DNA of 64,000 nt, taken from Sphingomonas sp. GTDB lineage: Bacteria > Pseudomonadota > Alphaproteobacteria > Sphingomonadales > Sphingomonadaceae. A program made the position numbers and the translations under genes. Where the stretch lies: NCBI RefSeq assembly GCF_030145815.1, contig NZ_JAIXHL010000004.1, forward strand, positions 62,001 through 126,000. The letters run 5' to 3'. The notes below the pieces were generated by a model. The model was not told where the DNA came from and did not search any database. It saw nothing but the letters and a program-made list of their open reading frames with translations. The first letter of the stretch is position 1, and each line of letters begins with the position of its first letter. Of the stretch, positions 45,038-52,278 are shown one piece after another.

Positions 45038-45238
45038 ATGGGTTCCAACGCACCTCGATCGCCCGCAGGGCAACGCGATAGCGGCTATTGGGTCGAAGCG
45101 CCACGCGTCACCGATGCGATCGGTTTCGTGCTGCGCGACACCTATGCCGATGACCGCGACCTGCCCGATGAGATGCGCGACCTGCTGAGCCAGCTCAGCA
45201 TGGTCGATCGCTCCGGCGGACGCGACAGCCACGGCTGA
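45038..45238 (+). CDS. Second NepR-like small protein next to ecfG
   Basis: 66 residues. Residues about 26-58 (AIGFVLRDTYADD, then RDLPDEMRDLLSQL) align with the NepR pattern I-G-x-x-L-R-x-x-Y-x(n)-P-D-x-x-x-D-L-L-x-x-L; the authentic NepR at 47167 reads IGDALRRVYQDAAGE, then DIPDDLLDLLRKLD. The loop between the two helices is two residues shorter. It is convergent with ecfG, the stop codons only 8 bases apart. The ribosome-binding site is weak. It may be a paralogous anti-sigma factor or a diverged relic; the similarity is my own alignment. Confidence 0.65.
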   Translation: MGSNAPRSPAGQRDSGYWVEAPRVTDAIGFVLRDTYADDRDLPDEMRDLLSQLSMVDRSGGRDSHG

Positions 45239-45246
45239 CCGCGCGA

Positions 45247-45861
45247 TTATTCGCGGCTGAGTTCGTCGACCTCATCCATGATCGTGTCGAGCGCGCTGCG
45301 GCCGTCGCTGACGCTGTCGGCACGCGACGGAAGCTCCCCGCCGTTCATCAGCGCTTCGAGCGCCACCCGACCACGCGCAACGCGGCTCTTGATCGTGCCG
45401 ACCGCCACGCCACAAATCTCGGCGGCTTCCTCATAGGCAAAGCCGCCTGCCCCGACCAGGATCAGCGCCTCGCGCTGCGGCTGCGGCAAATGCAACAGCG
45501 CGCGCTGCATGTCTGCGAGTTCGACGTGGCGATCCTGGCTGGCGGGCGCGGCGAGGATGCGGTCGGCGACCAGATCGTCCCACTCACCCTTGAACCGGGC
45601 GCGCCGCATCTGACTGAGATACAGGTTGCGCAGAATGATGAAGGTCCAGGCGCGCATATTGGTCCCGGCCTGAAACCGCTGACGCGCGGCCCATGCCTTC
45701 ATCAGCGTCTCCTGCACCAGATCGTCGGCAAGATCGCGGCTACCTGACAGCGACCGTCCGAACGCGCGCAGATGCGGAATCACAAGCGCAAGCTGCTTCT
45801 TGAACTCGGGATCAGAGAGCGCAACATGCTCCACGGGCGTATATTCGTCAGTGTCGCTCAT
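45247..45861 (-). CDS. ecfG: General stress sigma factor EcfG
   Basis: 204 residues. Region 2 (about 30-95; SRDLADDLVQETLMKAWAARQRF in part; NMRAWTFIILRNLYLSQMRR) and region 4 (about 120-175; LPQPQREALILVGAGGFAYEEAAEICGVAVGTIKSRVARGR in part). The neighbourhood of PhyR and NepR identifies it as EcfG, the sigma factor of the alphaproteobacterial general stress response, expected to read GGAAC-N16/17-GTT promoters. It is downstream of the 45-residue membrane protein and phyR on the same strand. The start at 45861 gives MSDTDEYTPVEHV. Confidence 0.93.
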   Translation of the reverse strand: MSDTDEYTPVEHVALSDPEFKKQLALVIPHLRAFGRSLSGSRDLADDLVQETLMKAWAARQRFQAGTNMRAWTFIILRNLYLSQMRRARFKGEWDDLVADRILAAPASQDRHVELADMQRALLHLPQPQREALILVGAGGFAYEEAAEICGVAVGTIKSRVARGRVALEALMNGGELPSRADSVSDGRSALDTIMDEVDELSRE

Positions 45862-45940
45862 TAAAGTCCGTTCGTCTTGCGCAGCATTCTGCCGCACCAC
45901 AGGAGATAGGCTTGCCGCGCACGTCCACCAAGCCGATCCA

Positions 45941-46078
45941 TCAGATCAGCAGGTAGATCGCAAAGATCACGATGACCAGTGTCAGCGAGATGGCGAGGAT
46001 GTAACGGGTCATGTGCGGGGTTGCCCCGGCGCGCACGCGATCCGTCTCGATATGCAGGGGGTCGTTTTGGTCAGCCAT
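45941..46078 (-). CDS. Small single-helix membrane protein between phyR and ecfG
   Basis: 45 residues, found by direct translation. The hydrophilic start MADQNDPLHIETDRV is followed by one membrane helix (about 25-45; YILAISLTLVIVIFAIYLLI) that ends the protein. ATG 46078 is preceded by GGGGGG at a spacing of about 11. It lies in the 266-base gap between phyR and ecfG on the same strand, so it is probably in the stress operon. I do not recognise it; tiny membrane proteins of this kind often sit in alphaproteobacterial stress regulons. Confidence 0.7.
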   Translation of the reverse strand: MADQNDPLHIETDRVRAGATPHMTRYILAISLTLVIVIFAIYLLI

Positions 46079-46127
46079 GACCCAACAACCCCCCAGAACC
46101 GTTTTAGGTCCGTAAGAAATGGAACTT

Positions 46128-46934
46128 TCAGGTCGCCGGAACGGTCGCCTGATCGAAGAACAGCGCCTGGCTGATCGCTGCCTTCACCGTCGAACGCTGG
46201 AACGGCTTGGTGATCAGGAACGTCGGCTCGGGCCGCTCACCGGTCAGCAGCCGCTCCGGGAATGCCGTGATGAAGATCACCGGCACATCGAACTGCGCCA
46301 GGATGTCCTTCACCGCGTCGATGCCCGAACTGTCGTCCGCCAGCTGAATATCGGCGAGCACCAGCCCTGGGCGGTCCTCCATCGCCAGCGCCACCGCCTC
46401 GTCGCGGGTAACCGCAACGCCGGTCACATCATGGCCCTGATCGCGGACAATCGTTTCCAGATCCATGGCGATCAGCGGCTCATCTTCGATGATCAGCACG
46501 CGCGCGCGGGTCTGGCGCTCGATCTCCGACAGCGCATGCGACACCAGATCCTCGACCGCATCGGCGGATTCGTCGAGCAGATAGGCCGCATCTTCGCTGG
46601 TAAAGCCCTCCATCGCCGTCAGCAGCAGCGCCTGGCGCGAACGCGGCGCAAGCCGCGCGAGCCGCGCCCGGGCGATCGCCTCATTCTCGCTGGACAGTCC
46701 GACATCGCCCGGATCGCGGTCGGCATCGAGATGGGTCGACCCCCAGATCGCCTGAAAGGTGCGATACAGCCCCAGCCGCGGATCGACGCTGCGCGGAAAT
46801 TCCTCCGGCGCGGCGACGATCGCCTCAAGCGTGGCGCGCACATAACGATCGCCCTCGGTCTGACTGCCGGTAAGCGCGCGGCCATAGCGGCGCAGAAAAG
46901 GCAGATGAGGCGCGAGCTGCTGTCCTAGCGACAT
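46128..46934 (-). CDS. phyR: Anti-anti-sigma response regulator PhyR
   Basis: 268 residues. The N-terminal sigma-like domain (about 1-130; LPFLRRYGRALTGSQTEGD in part; RQALLLTAMEGFTSEDAAYLL in part) imitates EcfG. The C-terminal receiver (about 140-262) has EDEPLIAMDL, the phospho-Asp in VLADIQLAD and the family-specific FITAFPERLLTG and KPF. When phosphorylated it binds NepR and frees EcfG. The start at 46934 lies 232 bases from the divergent nepR start. Confidence 0.96.
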   Translation of the reverse strand: MSLGQQLAPHLPFLRRYGRALTGSQTEGDRYVRATLEAIVAAPEEFPRSVDPRLGLYRTFQAIWGSTHLDADRDPGDVGLSSENEAIARARLARLAPRSRQALLLTAMEGFTSEDAAYLLDESADAVEDLVSHALSEIERQTRARVLIIEDEPLIAMDLETIVRDQGHDVTGVAVTRDEAVALAMEDRPGLVLADIQLADDSSGIDAVKDILAQFDVPVIFITAFPERLLTGERPEPTFLITKPFQRSTVKAAISQALFFDQATVPAT

Positions 46935-47043
46935 GGGAACATATTCTCCTTCGGCGATACCCGCTGTTTGGCTACGGTATCAGTGCATTTCAAGGCGTAT
47001 GCTGATCCAAAGGAAGCCCCTCCCCGGATTTCGCATCGCGTGT

Positions 47044-47068
47044 GGAACAAACGAGCTTCGGATTGGTT
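47044..47068 (+). promoter_or_regulatory. Candidate EcfG promoter of nepR-phyP
   Basis: GGAAC (47044-47048), then 16 bases, then GGTT (47065-47068). The EcfG consensus is GGAAC-N16/17-CGTT, so only one position differs. It is about 95 bases upstream of nepR, consistent with autoregulation of the stress locus. Confidence 0.6.
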
Positions 47069-47166
47069 TCATCCCCGCTGTTCGATCCTGCATCGTATGG
47101 CCGATGGCTTGCAGCCGTCGTAAATTTTGTGCATCCGCCCGTATCCCGGGCAATCAGGGGGACGAG

Positions 47167-47352
47167 GTGTTTCCGGCCGACGACAAAAACAAGGTAACGC
47201 CGCCAAACGGCACGGACCAACCGCCGCAAAAGCGCGGCGCGGCACCGCAATCCGATCGCAACATCGGCGATGCGCTGCGGCGCGTCTATCAGGATGCGGC
47301 AGGTGAAGACATTCCCGACGATCTGCTCGACTTGCTCCGCAAGCTCGACTGA
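47167..47352 (+). CDS. nepR: Anti-sigma factor NepR
   Basis: 61 residues from GTG 47167 (FPADDKNKVTPPNGTD follows the initiator). The conserved two-helix core is intact: NIGDALRRVYQDAAGEDIP (in part) and DDLLDLLRKLD. NepR holds EcfG inactive until PhyR is phosphorylated. The start is chosen because CAGGGGGACGAG precedes it; the longer in-frame version from 46933 has no NepR-like sequence and overlaps phyR. It is 11 bases upstream of the PhyP-like gene. Confidence 0.88.
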   Translation: MFPADDKNKVTPPNGTDQPPQKRGAAPQSDRNIGDALRRVYQDAAGEDIPDDLLDLLRKLD

Positions 47353-47363
47353 ACTGCGCGCGC

Positions 47364-48935
47364 ATGGCGGTCGATGAGCTGAAGCGCCAGAACGGCGCCG
47401 GCCCCATGGTCGCCTTCGCCCGCATGCCGACCGGCGCCAAGGTCTTTTTGATTCTCAGCGCCGCATTGCTGCCGCTGGCGCTCATTGCCTTCCTTGCCTC
47501 GCTGCAATCGACGCGGATTGCCGATCAGGAGGTGCGCGCGCGCTTGCGCATCGCCATCAACGAAGCTGCCCGCTCGCTCCGCGGCGAACTGGCCTGGGAA
47601 CTGCGCGAGGTCCGCGGCGCCCTGCCTACCGGACCGGACCAGGCACCCAATTGCGGCCGACTGGCAGGGCTGTTCGAGCCGCAGGCGGCCCAGGGCATCC
47701 GCTACGTCGTGCTCGACCCGCAAAAGCGCCTGATCTGCGGCCAACCCATTCCCTCCGTCGTTTCGCCCGCCGCCTCCGATACAACCCCGCCGATCCGCCT
47801 GCTGCCGGGAACCGGCGCGCAGATCGAGGTCGAGGGGCCGGCCGGGCATATCGCGCGGGCGTTTTTCCCGACCAGCTTTCTTGCGCGGTCCGCCGAGCCG
47901 ACCGGCATGGCGGACGATTTCGGGATGGAGCTGATCAGCGCCGACCGCGCGCTGGTGCTCCGCGACTTCAAGGCGCAGACGTTGCTGGCACGCACCGAAA
48001 GCCAGACCGTGGATCTGGATATCGAGGATCTGCAACTGCAGATGACGGTGCCGAGCGCGCCGGTCACGTCCTCGGCGATTGTCGCGGCGCTGTCGCCGTT
48101 CCTGATGTGGTTCCTTGCCGCCGCAATTGCCTGGTTCGTGGTCGACCGCCTGCTGATCCGCCCATTGCGTCGCCTGCGCACCACGGTCGGCGCTTATCAG
48201 CCCGGCGAGGTGATCGATCCCGTCACCGGCAGCGACATTCCGGCGCAGGAAATCCGCGCGCTCGGCGACACCTTCCGGCAACTGAGCCAGACCGTGCAGC
48301 TGCACGAACGCGATCTCGCGGAAGGCTTGTCGCGCCAGACCAAGCTGACGCGCGAAGTGCATCACCGGGTCAAGAACAACCTCCAAGTCATCGCCAGCCT
48401 GATCAACTTCCACGCCCGCGTCGCCGCCGAGCCGGGCGCGCTCGAAGCCTATGCCTCGATCCAGCGCCGCGTCGATGCGCTCGCGGTCGTCCACCGTCAC
48501 CATTATGCCGGGTTCGAGGATACGCGCGGGATCGAGATCCGGTCGGTGATCGGCGAACTCGCGTCGAACATCCGCGCGACCGCGCCGGAGCGCAACGCGG
48601 TCGGCATCATGTTGAATATCGAACCGCTGCTGGTGTCGCAGGACGCGGCAGTCGCGGTCTCGTTTCTGATCACCGAGATCGTCGAGCTGGCGATGCTTGC
48701 GTCACCCGGAGCTCAGATCAACATCTCGACCCAGACCGACCCGGCAAAGCCCGACAGTACGACGCTGCGGATCAGCTCACCGGCACTGACCGAAACACCG
48801 GAATTCACGGCGCTGTATCAGCATCGCTATGGCCGCGTGATCGGTGGGCTGGTGCGCCAGCTGCGGTCACAACTCCATCATGATCCGCTGATCGGCGCGT
48901 TCGAACTCGTGATTGCGATCACCGGCCGGACCTGA
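47364..48935 (+). CDS. phyP: PhyP-like histidine kinase homologue with degenerate ATPase domain
   Basis: 523 residues. Two membrane helices (about 26-48 and 233-256) flank a periplasmic sensor; a HAMP-like segment follows (LLIRPLRRLRTTVG). The HisKA_2 domain has its His in REVHHRVKNNLQVIASL. In the ATPase domain the N-box reads FLITEIVELAMLAS, where the Mg-binding Asn should be, and the DxGxG motif is missing (RISSPALTETPE). PhyP of Sphingomonas melonis is known to act as a PhyR phosphatase, which fits both the sequence defect and the genetic location. The symbol is by inference. Confidence 0.85.
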   Translation: MAVDELKRQNGAGPMVAFARMPTGAKVFLILSAALLPLALIAFLASLQSTRIADQEVRARLRIAINEAARSLRGELAWELREVRGALPTGPDQAPNCGRLAGLFEPQAAQGIRYVVLDPQKRLICGQPIPSVVSPAASDTTPPIRLLPGTGAQIEVEGPAGHIARAFFPTSFLARSAEPTGMADDFGMELISADRALVLRDFKAQTLLARTESQTVDLDIEDLQLQMTVPSAPVTSSAIVAALSPFLMWFLAAAIAWFVVDRLLIRPLRRLRTTVGAYQPGEVIDPVTGSDIPAQEIRALGDTFRQLSQTVQLHERDLAEGLSRQTKLTREVHHRVKNNLQVIASLINFHARVAAEPGALEAYASIQRRVDALAVVHRHHYAGFEDTRGIEIRSVIGELASNIRATAPERNAVGIMLNIEPLLVSQDAAVAVSFLITEIVELAMLASPGAQINISTQTDPAKPDSTTLRISSPALTETPEFTALYQHRYGRVIGGLVRQLRSQLHHDPLIGAFELVIAITGRT

Positions 48936-49010
48936 TCGCGTCACCTGATCCCTGCGCCGTTTCGGTCGCGGCGGTCCTACGAAAAAAAATCGAAAAAAAT
49001 GATCTTTGCT

Positions 49011-49035
49011 GGAACCCCGGATCGGGTTGGGTGTT
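49011..49035 (+). promoter_or_regulatory. Candidate EcfG promoter upstream of the putative sRNA
   Basis: GGAAC at 49011-49015, 16 bases, TGTT at 49032-49035 (also GTT at N17). It is preceded by an A-rich tract (about 48981-49000). Transcription would begin near 49042, directly before the first hairpin of the predicted RNA. Confidence 0.5.
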
Positions 49036-49041
49036 TTTTAC

Positions 49042-49139
49042 TTCGGATAGTGACCTTTTGCCCCCCCGCTCTCGCTATCCACGACACAGGCCCGGAAGCG
49101 TCAACCCCTCCCCCCCCGGTGACGCTTCCGGGCCTTATT
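49042..49139 (+). ncRNA. Putative stress small RNA with two C-rich loops
   Basis: No gene in 49012-49237. Hairpin 1: GGATAGTGA (49045-49053) with TCGCTATCC (49072-49080), loop containing CCCCCCC. Hairpin 2: perfect 16-bp stem AGGCCCGGAAGCGTCA (49088-49103) / 49120-49135 with loop ACCCCTCCCCCCCCGG, then TTATTC. CCUCC-type loops that pair with Shine-Dalgarno sequences are typical of alphaproteobacterial regulatory sRNAs. The end positions are estimates. Confidence 0.5.
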
Positions 49140-49177
49140 CGTCTCAGCGACATCCCCAGCGCATTGATATCCCTCGC

Positions 49178-49202
49178 GGAACGAACTCACGCGCCGGGCA
49201 TT
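49178..49202 (+). promoter_or_regulatory. Candidate EcfG promoter of the entericidin-like gene
   Basis: GGAAC (49178-49182), 16 bases, CATT (49199-49202), one base off the CGTT consensus, 35 bases upstream of the lipoprotein start. Entericidin-type genes are often part of the general stress regulon. Confidence 0.4.
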
Positions 49203-49237
49203 TCTCCCCCGCACAGATGCTGCAACGGAGAAGCGTA

Positions 49238-49372
49238 ATGCGTAAGATGTTGACGATGGCGATGCTGGTGGGCGGTCTTGCCCTGTCGGCGTGCAACACG
49301 GTCGAAGGTCTGGGTCGTGACGTATCGTCGGCCGGCGACACCGTCGCGAAGACCGCCGAAGACGCCAAGTAA
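49238..49372 (+). CDS. Entericidin-like small lipoprotein
   Basis: 44 residues. The lipobox LALSACNTVEGLGRD puts a lipid on Cys-19; the mature peptide (NTVEGLGRDVSSAGDTVAK, in part) matches the entericidin A/B family, short outer-membrane or inner-membrane lipoproteins with a bacteriolytic or stress role. A GAGAAG sequence precedes ATG 49238. It lies at the end of the stress locus and is convergent with tatC. Confidence 0.85.
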   Translation: MRKMLTMAMLVGGLALSACNTVEGLGRDVSSAGDTVAKTAEDAK

Positions 49373-49385
49373 GCCGAAGCTTTCC

Positions 49386-50171
49386 TTATCCCTCACCTGC
49401 GGCGGCTTCGGCCGCCGCTGCCTTTTCGCGGCTCCGGTGCGTGATCTTGATCGCGATCAGTGACAGGAAATAGAGCCCACATAACGGCCCGGCCAGCAGC
49501 AGCTGCGACCCGATATCCGGTGGGGTCAGCACCGCCGCGATCGCAAACGCCGCGACCACCGCATAACGCCAAGCGCCCTTCAGCTGTTCATACGTCACGA
49601 TCCCCGCCCGTTCGAGCAGCATCAGCAGCACCGGCAACAGGAACGAGATGCCGAACGCGAAGATGAATTGCATCACGAAGTCGAGATAATTGCCGACCGC
49701 AGGCAACGCCTCCTGCTTCACCCCACCGCCCAGATCGCCCTCCAGCCCGAGCAGGAAGTTGAGCGCGACGGGGATCGCAAAATAATAGGCCATCGCCGCG
49801 CCGGAGCAGAACAGCACCGGGGTCGCCAGCAGGAACGGCAGCAGTGCGCGCTTCTCCTTGCGATACAGCCCCGGCGCGACAAACTGCCACAGCTGGTTGG
49901 CGATGATCGGGAAGGACAGCATCAGCGCGCCGAAGAACCCGACCTTGATCTGGACCAGGAACGCCTCGAAAATCTGCGTGAAGATCAACCGGTCCTGCCC
50001 CGCTGCGGCCAGCGGATGCACCAGAAACCCGAAGATCGGCTTGGCGAAATAGAAACACCCCGCAAAGGTCACGACCAGCGCCAGGACGCAATAGATCAGC
50101 CGCCGCCGCAGCTCGATCAGATGGTCGAGCAGCGGCGCTTCCGTATTGGCGAGTTCGTCGGTGTCGCTCAC
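49386..50171 (-). CDS. tatC: Sec-independent protein translocase TatC
   Basis: 261 residues, six membrane helices. It is the signal-peptide receptor of the twin-arginine pathway. The N-terminal family motif is LDHLIELRRRLIY, and the first periplasmic loop has the pattern FEAFLVQIKVGFFGAL. FVAPGLYRKEKRALLPF is also characteristic. The start overlaps the tatB stop by 4 bases. It is the last gene of tatABC. Confidence 0.96.
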   Translation of the reverse strand: MSDTDELANTEAPLLDHLIELRRRLIYCVLALVVTFAGCFYFAKPIFGFLVHPLAAAGQDRLIFTQIFEAFLVQIKVGFFGALMLSFPIIANQLWQFVAPGLYRKEKRALLPFLLATPVLFCSGAAMAYYFAIPVALNFLLGLEGDLGGGVKQEALPAVGNYLDFVMQFIFAFGISFLLPVLLMLLERAGIVTYEQLKGAWRYAVVAAFAIAAVLTPPDIGSQLLLAGPLCGLYFLSLIAIKITHRSREKAAAAEAAAGEG

Positions 50172-50608
50172 GACTCCGCCTTCTTCTTGCGCGGCGCGCG
50201 CGGCTTGCGGGCGGGCGCGGCCGGACTTTCAGCCACCGCCTCGACCGGGTCGGGCTTCAGCGCGGGCGGCTCGACCATCACTGGTGCCGCATTCTCGACG
50301 GGGTCCGACACGTCCGCCGGCACTGCGCCATGTGGGTTCGGGTCATAGACCGGGGCCGGCAGCATCTTTTCGGGCGGATGTTCGCGCATGATCCGCGCAT
50401 TTTCCTCGGCCCATTTCTTTTCCATCTCGGCGAGTTCCGACTCGCGGATCATCGTGTCGAGCCCGCTGCGGAACTGGTTCGCCACGCGGCGCGCCTTGCC
50501 GACCCATTGGCCGACAAAGCGCAGTGCCTTTGGCAAATCCTTCGGCCCGATCACCAGCAGGGCGACGATGCCCACCACCAGAAATTCGGGTGCGTTGAAA
50601 TCGAGCAT
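50168..50608 (-). CDS. tatB: Sec-independent protein translocase TatB
   Basis: 146 residues. One N-terminal membrane helix (LVVGIVALLVIGP), the amphipathic helix DLPKALRFVGQWVGKARRVANQF (in part), then a Pro/Ala-rich tail ending in a basic KPRAPRKKK. It partners TatC in recognising twin-arginine signals. It is 47 bases after tatA and overlaps tatC. Confidence 0.94.
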   Translation of the reverse strand: MLDFNAPEFLVVGIVALLVIGPKDLPKALRFVGQWVGKARRVANQFRSGLDTMIRESELAEMEKKWAEENARIMREHPPEKMLPAPVYDPNPHGAVPADVSDPVENAAPVMVEPPALKPDPVEAVAESPAAPARKPRAPRKKKAES

Positions 50609-50655
50609 CGATCAGCCGACCCGCAAGGCTGCGGCACAGCGCCGCAGCGGAAAAC

Positions 50656-50904
50656 TCAGCGCTCGTCCTGCGCCGGACGCGCTTCAGCCGCAGTGTTCTG
50701 GGCCTGGGGCTGCGGATCGACGACCCGCTTCGCCTCGATCTCCGCCGGCTTGGCGGGGGCCTCATCGTCCTCGGCCATGCCCTTTTTGAACTGCTTGATG
50801 CCCTTGGCGACGTCGCCCATCATGTTCGAGAAGCGGCTGCCGCCGAACAGAAGGATTACGAGAACACCGACGATCAGCCAGTGCATCAGACTCATGCTAC
50901 CCAT
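50656..50904 (-). CDS. tatA: Sec-independent protein translocase TatA
   Basis: 82 residues. A single membrane helix ([15 protein letters not shown]), the hinge [22 protein letters not shown] and an acidic C-terminal tail. TatA oligomers form the translocation pore. Either ATG 50904 or ATG 50895 may be the start. First gene of tatABC, 28 bases downstream of scpB on the same strand. Confidence 0.95.
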   Translation of the reverse strand: MGSMSLMHWLIVGVLVILLFGGSRFSNMMGDVAKGIKQFKKGMAEDDEAPAKPAEIEAKRVVDPQPQAQNTAAEARPAQDER

Positions 50905-50932
50905 CGGAACTCTCCGTTGATTCCCCGGCTAT

Positions 50933-51550
50933 CTAGTCGTCTTCGTCGGCAGTTTCCACCGCTTCCGGGCCACCGGCTTCCGAATGTGCCGCCTCAAAGG
51001 CAAGATCGACCGGATCGAGCAGCCCGGCGGCGCGCAGATCGTCGATTCCGGGCAGGTCACGGCGGCTCGCCAGCCCGAAATGGCTGAGGAATTCGGGCGT
51101 GGTCGCGTACATCAGCGGCCGCCCTGGCACCTCGCGCCGCCCCGCCGGGCGGATCCACCCCGCCTCCATCAGCACGTCGAGCGTGCCCTTGCTGATCTGG
51201 ACGCCCCGAATCGCCTCGATCTCCGCGCGCGTTACCGGCTCGTGATAAGCGATGATCGCCAGCGTCTCGATCCCGGCACGGCTCAGCTTGCGACTGTCCT
51301 CGCGATCGCGGCGCAGGAAATTGGCGAGGTCCGGCGCGGTCTGGAAATGCCAGCGCCCGCCGCGCTCGACCAGTTCGACCCCACGCCCGGCATAATGGTC
51401 GGTCAGCGCGGCCAGCGCCGCCGCGATGTCGGCCTCATCCCCGACATAGGCGCGCAAGTCCGCCAGCGTCAGCGGCTGCTCCGCCGCGAACAGCACTGCC
51501 TCCACCGCGCGCCCAACTTCATCAACCAAAGCTTCATCGGGCGGCGTCAT
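50933..51550 (-). CDS. scpB: Segregation and condensation protein B
   Basis: 205 residues. Two winged-helix domains typical of ScpB (AVLFAAEQPLTLADLRAYVG in part; SRAGIETLAIIAYHEPVTRAEIEAIRGV in part). It belongs to the SMC-ScpAB condensin complex that compacts and segregates the chromosome. The start overlaps the scpA stop by 4 bases. Confidence 0.95.
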   Translation of the reverse strand: MTPPDEALVDEVGRAVEAVLFAAEQPLTLADLRAYVGDEADIAAALAALTDHYAGRGVELVERGGRWHFQTAPDLANFLRRDREDSRKLSRAGIETLAIIAYHEPVTRAEIEAIRGVQISKGTLDVLMEAGWIRPAGRREVPGRPLMYATTPEFLSHFGLASRRDLPGIDDLRAAGLLDPVDLAFEAAHSEAGGPEAVETADEDD

Positions 51551-52278
51551 GCCTCGATCCCCCGCAGATAGAGCGGCGCGAATGGCGATTTCTGGCGGAT
51601 CTCCACCCGCCCCTGCTTGGCCAGCTCCAGCGCCGCGACGAATGAGCTGGCCAGCGCCGACTTGCGGTAGGACCCGCTGGCATCCTCGGGCAGGAAACTC
51701 TCGATCGTGCTCCAGTCGATGCGCTGCCCGATCAGCTCGGACACGCGGTGGATTGCATCCTCCAGTGTCATCACCGGCCGCACCGCGACGATATGCATCA
51801 CCGGCCGCGTGCGCGCGCTGATCTGGCCATAAGCGGCAATCAGGTCATAGATTTCGGCCTGCCAGCGCGATTTGCGCACGGTCTTCAGCCCTTCCGGCGC
51901 GCCGCGCGTGAACACGTCACGCCCCAGCCGGTCGCGCGCCACCAGCCGCGCCCCCGCCTCACGCATCGCGCTCAGCCGCTCCAGCCGCAATTGCAGCCGC
52001 AGCGCCATCTCCTCCGGGCTCGGCTCGATCTCCGGGTCGCGCGGCAGCAACAGCGCCGATTTGAGATAAGCCAGCCACGCCGCCATCACGAGATAATCGG
52101 CGGCCAGCTCCAGCTTAAGCTCGCGCGCCTCGTTCACATAGGTGAGATATTGATCGACCAGCTGCAAAATAGACAGCTGGCGCAGATCGACCTTCTGGCT
52201 CCGCGCCAGCGCCAGCAACAGGTCGAGCGGCCCTTCCCAGCCGTCGATGTCAATGGTGAGGGGCGCGGGGTCGGTCAT
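51547..52278 (-). CDS. scpA: Segregation and condensation protein A
   Basis: 243 residues. The kleisin subunit of SMC-ScpAB. Family features are the N-terminal WEGPLDLLLALARSQKVDL (in part), LVMAAWLAYLKSALLLP and the C-terminal winged helix (FVAALELAKQGRVEIRQ). It overlaps the nagZ stop by 4 bases and scpB by 4 bases, so the three are translationally coupled. Confidence 0.95.
   Translation of the reverse strand: MTDPAPLTIDIDGWEGPLDLLLALARSQKVDLRQLSILQLVDQYLTYVNEARELKLELAADYLVMAAWLAYLKSALLLPRDPEIEPSPEEMALRLQLRLERLSAMREAGARLVARDRLGRDVFTRGAPEGLKTVRKSRWQAEIYDLIAAYGQISARTRPVMHIVAVRPVMTLEDAIHRVSELIGQRIDWSTIESFLPEDASGSYRKSALASSFVAALELAKQGRVEIRQKSPFAPLYLRGIEA

Noticed and set aside
45238..45246. Short stem CCGCG/CGCGG between the NepR-like gene and ecfG as a terminator
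   Set aside because: Only 5 bp and no T-run; not reported as a feature.
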